A program made the position numbers and the translations under genes. This document shows positions 57,001 through 64,000 of a stretch of DNA of 64,000 nt, piece by piece. The notes below the pieces were generated by a model that saw only the letters and a program-made list of their open reading frames with translations, was not told where the DNA came from and made no database searches. Source of the DNA: Massospora cicadina (lineage: Eukaryota; Entomophthoromycota; Entomophthoromycetes; Entomophthorales; Entomophthoraceae); NCBI GenBank assembly GCA_022478985.1, contig JAKSZP010010599.1, positions 147,617 to 211,616 on the forward strand, given 5' to 3'. Every line of letters begins with the position of its first letter. Within the stretch, counting starts at the first letter, position 1.

Positions 57001-57592
57001 TGTTGAGAATCTGATATGACTGGACAATAAGCCTCAAATAATTGCAACAGATTGGCTAAATTTGCCAACAACAATTTTAAAATGTATGAATATTTGAGCG
57101 CCTTAGGATAAGGCAATACCAAGCTGAAAAGGATAGTTATTTGATTACCTCCAAAATAAGGCAATAAGGTGAAGTTGATTTATGATAAATATTTACTATA
57201 CTGCCTTGAATGAAGGTGATAGTGAACTGAAGAATAATAGATGCTGCCAAAACCTCTCAGATACAAGGATGAATCAATGAGAGTATGCCAGTAAAGAATA
57301 GCCTAAGCAAAAGGGCCAGGATCTACCAGAGTGGCTGATATATATATGAGATGAGAAGATTGAAGGAGGAGGACTGTTTATAGGAAGGAAGAAGTAGAGC
57401 AGATTGAGTCTGCTAATAAAATGATAAATTAAATAAAGTGGTGTGGTTAAAGCTAATAGCTTCTTATTTATTAAGTTCTTTAAGTTTATCATGGGGACCA
57501 GCAATCTCCATATTGTCTGTCCGTTGCTCATTGGGTTTGACCCTGTGCAACTCCTATGGCATATCTCAAAATAAAATGCCAAAATTATAATA
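57001..57592 (+). repeat. gypsy3 3' LTR
   Basis: It matches the split 5' LTR in order. Landmarks are TGATATGACTGG at 57,012, ATTTGAGCGCC at 57,088, ATATATGAGATGAGAAGATTG at 57,343 (the homologue of the LINE A3 target), and CAATCTCCATATTGTCTG at 57,507. It ends AAAATTATAATA at 57,592. Confidence 0.85.
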
Positions 57593-58181
57593 CCACAGTA
57601 GCTAGGAATTTTCAATCTGACATAGATATTCTTATCAAGATTTGTAGTTCCACTAAGAAACCATTCATTTTTAGAATTTTTTAATGTGTGAAAGAAGCAT
57701 AAAAATATTACTTTAATAAATTTCTATTATAAACCAATTTAAATAAAAAAATGTATATACAACATTATTTTATAAAACCAACAAATCTAAATTTAAGAAC
57801 TTGTACATGTATGCAGCTTGAGTTTAGTATTATGGAGTAGGTAAGGGATTCTAATCTCAATTTTAACTACAAGAAAATTTTCAAAAACATAAAATTTAAT
57901 TATATAAGTTAATTTTTATCATATATTTGAACTACATAAGCTTAAATTTAAAAATTTTGGAATGGATGAACTTTTTAGTCCATTGATACATACTAAGAAG
58001 CTAATTATAAATTATTTACTTTCTATATCAACAACTGCTTTTATTAAGTAATTAAAGTCTATTATAATTTAAATTGTAAATCATATTAAAAATTTTAATT
58101 CTCTTAAACTAAAAACTTACTACACGAAATTTGGTATGTATAAGCCTCTTGAGTGTTAAGTTCTTAAGTAGGTAGGGTTTA
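57593..58181. repeat. AT-rich satellite block, second array, left segment
   Basis: The segment is nearly continuous with the 13.1-19.2 kb array minus its insertions. Unit-like landmarks (AGCTAGGAATTTT at 57,600; ATAAGCTTAAATTT at 57,940; CATAAGCTAGAAAATT at 60,187, equal to about 58,265 once element G is removed) recur every 325-340 bp. It includes the empty target of LINE C at 57,798-57,811. Its last 18 bp (58,164-58,181) are the left TSD of element G. Confidence 0.75.
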
Positions 58182-60085
58182 TCAATTAATTAATCAATTT
58201 ATTCAAGGTACACCAACCAGGGGACAGACAGTACCAAATCACAACAAGCAAAATGACAAAACAAAACTACTAACCAGGTGGGAAGCAGAAACCGCTAACC
58301 CACCATGGCAGAGGGTGAGGAGGGGTCAGGGGTTAGTTTTCAGAAAGACCTGCCTTGATCAAGGGATGTTGGTTATAGTACCAGATCAGAGCAGAGAGCC
58401 AGGGCGTTGGGGCATCTGAATAGTGGGGGTGGAGGTCAGCGTAGTAGGAGTTTTCCACTTCCTCATCAAGATAATGATGGGAAAGTGTTTCAACAAAAGC
58501 TGTGAGGAGAACTTCAGCTTCTTTGCGGGCTTCAGGAAGTTGGGTGAAAAGGGAGATACTGTGGTGGGTGATTTTGGCTGAGGGGTTGAATGAAGCAAGT
58601 GTTGTGACATTCATAACAGCAACTTCAGCATCATCAAATATTTTCAAGATGTCACTGCAGGGAGATTCAGGGAAGTTGGGGGGAAGAAGAGGGTGGGCAG
58701 GCCATGCTGGAGCTGAGCCACTGACTGGGCCACTGTGGTGCATAGTTTTGGGCACTGAGGAGAGGCCACTGCAGCTAAGGTGAGCTGGTGGTCACTTTGG
58801 AAGGGGGCTGTATTGGGCAGAGGAGCAAAATGGCAAGGGGTAGGGGTTTCATCGAAGTTGGAAAGAAAAAATTTGGCCCAACCATAATTGCCTTGGCAAA
58901 AGGTTGACCTGTATGCTTACTAATGAGGACATTACCTGATTCGTCAGTTTCAGCCAATAGATCCCATGGATTTTGGTTCACTGGAATAGTGGCGTTCAAA
59001 TTTGGGTGGGTGGGATTGGGTGAATGGGTAGCTACTTGGGTGCCAATGGTGGTCCAAGCATTGCTCTGATTGGCTGGGGTAGATTTAGGTGGGAGAGTGA
59101 GGCTGGAGGTTTTGGGGGGGCTGATTTTCCATGTGGGCCCACTGAATGAGATTGGAGGGTGGGAGGGGGCATCAAAGTGACCCATACTGAACCTCCAGAG
59201 GGGGGCTCAGAAGCTGCTGCAGCGGGCTTGGCCTGAGAGCACACTTTTTTTGCATGGTCGAGGCCAAATCAGAGGGAAAAAATCTGCCTACCATAATTGA
59301 CCAGAGCCTAAAAGAAATGATCAGGTGCTGCAGCCACACTAGCATGGGGTGGGATTTGTTGGGCTATGGCAGGGTGGTGTGGTATGATGGTGGCTGTTGC
59401 ATGAGGAGCAGCAAGGCGCTCCACACCAGATGGAATGGCAAAGATGAGGTTGGGCTGAGTGCCATAAGCCATGAGCCCTGCAACCAACTGGTTATACAAA
59501 ACCTGGGGTAGAAGGTGGGATGGGAGATTTGCAAAGGATACCACCAGCATGGTATCTGAAGGGAGGTGAGTATGGGTTGTGGGAATGGGGTTTTTTTTAT
59601 AAATTAGAGGAGTTTGTGCTGACGCTTCAGCATCCTCCTCAGATTGGAACCCAACGTCAAAGTAGCCCTTAAAAGTGTGGAAGTCTATAAAGCCAGCTGG
59701 CGCAAAGGCTGCAGTGGCTAGGTCAATAATTGCCTTATTGGCATATAGGAACAAACGCCCATAGTCCACTCTGAGGCAATAGCAAATGGCGGAGCGAGGG
59801 AGGGCGAGAGGATGGGGGCAAGAAGGGCGGATGTGCGCCAGGTGGAGCGCTAAGTCCTGTGGGGGGACAAAATGGTTGGAAGCAGTGGGCAGGCTGTTTG
59901 AGCCCATCTGAACGCGCTTGCCCGCAGGGTGAAAAACACTAGGTGAGGGTGCACTGCTGCCCCACACTGGGGCGGCAGGTGGCGGAGCCAAGGACATCAA
60001 AGAATAGGTTTGGGCAGATGGCTGTGGATAAATAAAACTTAAATTTAAAATCACTCAAAAGTGACTTCAAGTGGTAAAAGAAAGT
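58182..60085 (-). mobile_element. ORF1-only LINE-like retroposon, subfamily S1, copy G, full length
   Basis: A 1,904-bp element with a perfect 18-bp TSD TTAAGTAGGTAGGGTTTA at 58,164-58,181 and 60,086-60,103. The minus strand begins CTTTCTTTTACCACTTG and ends with the tail TGTCTGTCCCCTGGTTGGTG plus AATAAATTG. It matches copy D along its whole length, including the 5' end. One ORF1-like gene, no endonuclease or RT. The satellite copy at 19,130-19,160 supplies the empty site. Confidence 0.92.
58333..59997 (-). pseudogene. S1 element G: ORF1-like protein, best-preserved S1 copy
   Basis: The start is the ATG within the long frame at about 59,997 (MSLAPPPAAPVWGSS). The piece 60,054-59,308 is uninterrupted and covers the N-terminal domain (YCLRVDYGRLFLYANKAII, GFIDFHTFKGYFDVGF) and the RRM-like domain (LVVSFANLPSHLLPQVLYN, AGLMAYGTQ). 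The knuckle region near 59,250-59,290 is damaged. A Pro-rich linker (59,185-58,780) and the C-terminal domain (58,755-58,333: DDAEVAVMNVTTLASFNP, FTQLPEARKEAEVLLTAF, WLSALIWYYNQHPL) follow. Only about three frame breaks separate it from a full gene of roughly 530-560 codons. Confidence 0.82.
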
Positions 60086-60103
60086 TTAAGTAGGTAGGGT
60101 TTA

Positions 60104-60394
60104 AAAGTTATTAATTTCTAACCTTAGATATAAATAAAAAACTTTAATCTAATATATAAAAGCTACCTTTTTATATCTTTTAAATCACATAAGCTAGAAA
60201 ATTAAAATTTATTATAGCAGTTATTAATTTATATGCATATACTAAAGACTATAGTTTAAATTAGATGAAGCAACTTTTTCAATAGCCTGGTAATGAGCAT
60301 TTTTATTTATAATGTTTCAGCTTGCAGTTTAGTGCTATTTAATTGATTCAACAGGTTTAATAGGATTGCTATGCAAGGGTTGCTAGCTAACAGG
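60104..60394. repeat. AT-rich satellite block, second array, right segment
   Basis: It matches 23,004-23,276 (ATATAAAAGCTACCTTTTT, ATAATGTTTCAG, TTGATTCAACAGG, GCTAGCTAACAGGG). Here the sequence continues into the 170-bp tandem units instead of a gypsy LTR. Confidence 0.72.
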
Positions 60395-60925
60395 GTATAT
60401 CCTGCTACCAATATGCTGCAGGTTGGTTCAGAACAGGCTCAAAACCTCAATTGGCTAGGACAAAATATCATTTGCTCCCTTCATGTCTTATTATCATATA
60501 TTTTATAAATATTGAATAAAGATAATGATAAAGGTAAAAAAAGATAGGGTGGTTGCCTAGAAGGGTGAGACCTGTTATAATCTGGTGCAGGTTTGGTTTG
60601 TAACAGATTTGAAACCTATACTGGCTAAGATAAACATATTTTCTCCCTTCCCCTCTTATTATTTATATCAAAAAATTGAATAAAGATATAAAGATAAAAA
60701 TAAAAAGAATTAGGATGTTGTCTAGCAGGGTAAAAACTGTTATTACTCTGATACAGGTTTGGTTTGCAACAGGTTTGAATCATATACTATCTAGCTTAAA
60801 ATATTATTTCCTCCTATCCCCTCTTAATATTATCATACTTATAAAGATTGAATAAAGATATGACTATTAAAATAAAGGAAGATGAGGTGGTTTCCTATTA
60901 GTTTAGGTCCTGCTACCACTAAATC
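60381..60925. repeat. Degenerate tandem repeat, period 165-173 bp, about 3.2 units
   Basis: Units begin near 60,381 (TGCTAGCTAACAGGGT), 60,554 (TGCCTAGAAGGGTGAG), 60,719 (TGTCTAGCAGGGTAAA) and 60,891 (partial). Each has, in order, CTG(C/T)TA or CTGTTAT, GCAGGTTTGGTTTG or a variant, a GGCTA(G/A)GA-type step, a CTCCC(TT) tract, TTATTAT, and TTGAATAAAGATA. The unit length is about half that of the adjacent satellite. Confidence 0.75.
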
Positions 60926-62200
60926 TTTAGTTTAAAAATGGGGTTTCTAAGTGATTATGGTCATTTGGTTGATTTTATAGGGTCAATAGTTTTGGCTGAG
61001 TGGTTGATGGTATCTATAATATAAAATCTAAAACAATTCAAGTCATATGATAAATAATAAACCTGTAGCAAAGCATGGGAATCTGGTGGCTAGTATTTTA
61101 TACTTAATTGATGGCTCTCATCTCAGGTTGGGATCATATAGTACTAAAAACTTTTTTATATCAACTCTATATATTCTTTTTATATCAAAATATATATTTC
61201 TTTTATCTCTTTTAGTAAATTAACTCATTTATCTGGAACGATAATCTACTGTGAACCTCCTATAGTAATTAACTAAATTATCTGTTTATATCTTGCTATA
61301 AACAATTTCTAAAATCTTAAATATTGTTTTATATTAAGATCTGGAAGCAAGGAGAATAACTACAAGATTCCTTTCTTTTTATAAATAAAGATATAGCTTT
61401 TTATAACTCTTATTTTCTTATATCTTCTGCACCTTTTGCCCTTCACTTGTATAATCGTGAGTAATTATCTAATGTGATTATATGCTGTCAGATTTCTTAA
61501 CTGAGGCACCATGCGAGCAAATGCCCAACATGAAATCTAACAATAGACAATTAATATCGTTAGAATCCATACACAGATATCTTGATTATATTAAACTATT
61601 CCTAGTTGGTTTGCCGTATCCGAAATTAGTAAATCATTTTTTATTTAAGTATGTTTTTAAGCTATATATGTGACTTAAAATCGATTGTGGCAATGATTAA
61701 ATTTCAAAGTAAATAAAAGCCTATTCTGTCTTATTAATTAAAACCAGACTCAATATTTGTCATCCAAGTCAAACCTACTTACCTTTTTTGTTATCCGAGA
61801 TTAAAATTGATAATTAGATACCTAAACCATATAGTACACAAAGGTTTCATCCATAAGTCCTAAATGAGAATAGATCAGCTTTAGATCATCAGAATGGTCG
61901 GGCAAATTAAGATAGACGATCTGAATAAATGGATCAGATAAATCAGATTATCAACACCGAAATATAGCTTATGAACCTCTTGCAACTATTTTAAACTAAA
62001 AGATAACTTTGATTCTGTTTAAATGGATAGCTTGGTGATATTGGATCTATCTATTTGCTACCTTATCCAAAGGGGACAAAGATAACTGTAATGATTATGG
62101 ATCTGAAAATAAAACTTAATTTTGCGGGGGACCGTTAGTTCTATAATTTGATTAGATCTGTATAAGGTTTGACACAATCCATAGTGGATTTAGTGTTCTC
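60926..62200. other. AT-rich intergenic DNA upstream of the receptor gene
   Basis: I see no retroelement motif, RNA gene or convincing coding exon. The only listed frame (61,482-61,673, 63 codons) has no support. The last 50-100 bases presumably hold the promoter of the downstream gene. Confidence 0.5.
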
Positions 62201-62210
62201 ATTTTTGTAT

Positions 62211-62217
62211 TATAAAT
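62211..62217 (+). promoter_or_regulatory. Possible TATA box of the 7TM receptor gene
   Basis: TATAAAT lies 30 bases upstream of the proposed start codon at 62,247. In AT-rich DNA such a match is weak evidence, and the short spacing would imply a very short 5' leader. Confidence 0.35.
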
Positions 62218-62246
62218 GAATTGCCACAAACTAAGCCAATTCATTG

Positions 62247-63572
62247 ATGGGCGATTATTTTTTCAACTACACTACAATTGAATTTCAGATTACAAACTTG
62301 ATAAGCCTAGTCTGTGCTTCTCTAGTTTTATTTTACATCATATGGCTAAGTAAGTCACATGTTAAACTGAGCTAACAACAGGAATTACAAAACCTATATT
62401 TGTTAGTCGCGTAACTCTCAAAATTCAGACAGCAATTGCTTTTGTAGATATCCTTCGACACCTGAACAATATCTTTAACTATATTGAAAATGATGCTGCC
62501 TGCAAATTTCTAGGATTTTTCTTCATCTTCATCTTTCATATTAATACTTATCTCAATTTTGCAATTGCTTTGAATCTTCATAAGACATACATAAGTGAAA
62601 CTATTCCAAGCGACAGGTTTACTTACTCATTATATATTGTCCCTTTTGTAGCTGCTTTGATCATTGACTTGATTCCATTTGGTAATGTATTAGCCTATTA
62701 AACTAATTTTTATAGCATTTGATGCTTATGGCGCTGGAGAAACTTCATTTTGCTTTATAAAGGCAGGTGAAAAATACTACATGGCTACAAAGGCATTAGT
62801 ACTCTTTATCACCAATTACCCCTGCATAATATATTGTTTTTATGTACCAATGGTCATAATGTTGAAGCTATACCGCACTGAGCCAGAAGCAATTCCTAGT
62901 GATCCTGAGTCTCAGCTGTTTATTGGTGCTCAGGATCCTCTCTCACGGACACTTGTATTAAGAGTGTAAGTATAGTATATTGTTTTCTACTAATTGATTA
63001 GATCACTCTATCCACTTGCTTGTTTTATATGCCATATTGGGTCTATATTTTTTGATGTCTATCTCTCAATTTATGGTGAAATATCAACCTTTTTAGGAAC
63101 TTTGATGTTTTTTGGGTTGAGTATCAATGGAGCATTCAATATGCTTTGTTTCTTGGTTGACCCTTTTATTCTTGAGTCATTTAATCCTCCAAATATTACT
63201 CTGATTGATGGCCCTGCAGAGTTAAATGATAATGAAGAAGAGAATGAGTCCTGTAATATTATTAATGAAGATTCAGGCGAGACCTTAAATATAAGACAAA
63301 ATGAGCAGGAAAGTACACCTAATTCTTCTGATTTGAGTAACCTTCAGTATGAACACAAAACACCAGAATGTATACCTATTCCTTCCAGTTCAAATAATCC
63401 TCGGTCTGATTATTATATTGATCGTGATAGATTAGAACGGATGGATCCACATTCAAGGTACTATACAGCTCCAGTAGCAGTTCCTCATTCAAGTAGTTTA
63501 GAAGAATGGAAGAAGAAAGGATGGCGTACTTCAGATATGCATTTGCATCCAAAATTCCTATTCAAAAATTAA
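62247..63572 (+). CDS. Seven-transmembrane receptor, fungal Git3/cAMP-receptor-like, four exons
   Basis: Exons are 62,247-62,349, 62,382-62,681, 62,716-62,965 and 63,002-63,572; they join in frame to 407 codons plus TAA. Introns (32, 34 and 36 nt) have GTAAGT, GTAATG and GTAAGT donors, CTAAC/CTAAT branch-like motifs and AG acceptors. Hydrophobic segments fall at about residues 15-34, 44-67, 75-98, 115-134, 161-186, 219-241 and 248-274. Cys75 at the start of TM3 and Cys147 in the second extracellular loop fit the usual GPCR disulphide. The last 130 residues are hydrophilic, Asn/Glu/Ser-rich, with a conserved-looking end (LEEWKKKGWRTSDMH). The likely role is plasma-membrane nutrient or pheromone-independent signal sensing through a G protein; the ligand is unknown. 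It is the only intact gene in the window. The start is the first ATG in frame with TM1; there is no alternative upstream. Confidence 0.78.
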
Positions 63573-64000
63573 AAACTGGTTTTATATAATGAGTACACGT
63601 TTAAAATTCATTAACAAAAAAGTAGTTTTCCTTCTTATGCAATTGCAAGCATCAATTAAAGATTTTTAATTGACTATACTAAAAACTTCATCCTTTGCTA
63701 AAAATTTTATACTCTTAATTTTCAAAAAAATACATATAAATAAATGGGTAATTTTATTATGAAAATAACTTTAAGATTTTATAGATAGATAGCTACTTAA
63801 AATCGTTTGTGAGCCAATAATATGTTTAACTAATAATTTATAATTAGAGGATAATTTTAGTAAGAATCTCTTCTATATCTATAATAAGATATCAGCACCC
63901 CTGTACAACTATTCTCGAACATCTAACGATTTAATCTATCAAGATTGGGCACTTTTACAATGAGATGTTTATTTAGTAAAGATATCTTTTTCAAATAATA
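63573..64000. other. AT-rich 3' flank of the receptor gene
   Basis: AT-rich sequence with possible poly(A) signals (ATTAAAG at 63,655, AATAAA-like at 63,738). No further coding or repeat feature is recognisable before the window ends. Confidence 0.45.

Larger units (their letters stand above)
23277..57592 (+). mobile_element. Ty3/gypsy element gypsy3, expanded to about 34 kb by nested insertions
   Basis: The outer element of the nest. Its pieces in order are: 5' LTR 23,277-23,615 plus 28,897-29,119; primer-binding site 29,121-29,127 plus 35,338-35,347; gag leader to 35,535; gag-protease from 50,803; RT, RNase H and integrase to about 56,960; polypurine tract 56,990-57,000; 3' LTR 57,001-57,592. 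The LTRs begin TGTCAAG / TGTTGAG and end AACA / AATA. No 5-bp TSD is visible (CAGGG left, CCACA right), and the flanks are different positions of the satellite. A rearrangement or deletion probably touched one flank. Confidence 0.8.

Noticed and set aside
7430..60925. Tandem repeats considered as CRISPR arrays
   Set aside because: Units are long, degenerate and AT-rich, without short identical repeats and unique spacers, and the sequence is eukaryotic.
61482..61673. 63-codon frame upstream of the receptor gene
   Set aside because: No motif, no splice context, no relation to the downstream gene; a chance frame.
61730..61787. Possible minus-strand intron (GTAAGT near 61,786 with an AG about 57 nt on)
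   Set aside because: No open coding sequence on either side in any minus-strand frame.

Overview
The window looks like a repeat-dense stretch of a fungal nuclear genome. AT-rich host or satellite DNA is packed with degenerate, GC-richer retrotransposons, and there is one credible host gene at the right end. Fungal origin is inferred from the LINE type (ORF1 with a CCHC knuckle, then endonuclease-RT-Cys/His C-terminus, Tad1/L1-like), from Ty3/gypsy elements, and from a 407-residue 7TM protein resembling fungal nutrient/cAMP-type receptors whose three GT-AG introns are only 32-36 nt long. I cannot name the species.

Layout. 1-6.9 kb: two copies of LINE family A, tail to tail (A1, cut by the window start; A2, complete, minus strand). 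7.4-23.3 kb: an AT-rich tandem satellite (period about 335-340 bp) opened by insertions: LINE B (plus), LINE C (minus), and a 1.9-kb ORF1-only element (E1, minus) that itself holds another ORF1-only element (D, plus). 23.3-57.6 kb: one Ty3/gypsy element on the plus strand (gypsy3) stretched to about 34 kb by nested insertions. These are LINE A3 in its 5' LTR, gypsy1 (minus) exactly in its primer-binding site, gypsy2 (minus) in its gag, and an LTR-like 893-bp element in its pol. Gypsy2 in turn holds LINE F, which holds a second 892-bp LTR-like element, and an ORF1-only element (E2) in its 5' LTR. 57.6-60.4 kb: the satellite resumes, opened by ORF1-only element G. 60.4-60.9 kb: about three tandem units of 165-173 bp. 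60.9-64 kb: AT-rich host DNA with the 7TM receptor gene at 62,247-63,572.

Most retroelement genes are broken by stops and frameshifts. Three of the five RT catalytic boxes readable without repair checks are substituted (FADN in LINE C, YLND in gypsy3, YLEN in gypsy2), so most copies are fossils. The nesting and target-site duplications (TSDs) allow the order of insertion to be read.

The most unusual material is a group of compact ORF1-only retroposons (four copies, two subfamilies, 1,895-1,916 bp each). Three have clean TSDs and one (E1) has an imperfect TSD. They encode an ORF1-like protein with its own C-terminal domain and no endonuclease or RT, and they share short motifs at both termini with the autonomous LINEs next to them. 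This suggests a stable, parasitic partnership in which the LINEs supply the RT. A second oddity is the 893-bp TG...CA element with 5-bp TSDs, whose two copies differ mainly at silent positions of a long reading frame. All element boundaries were read by eye; percentages and relationships need alignment.
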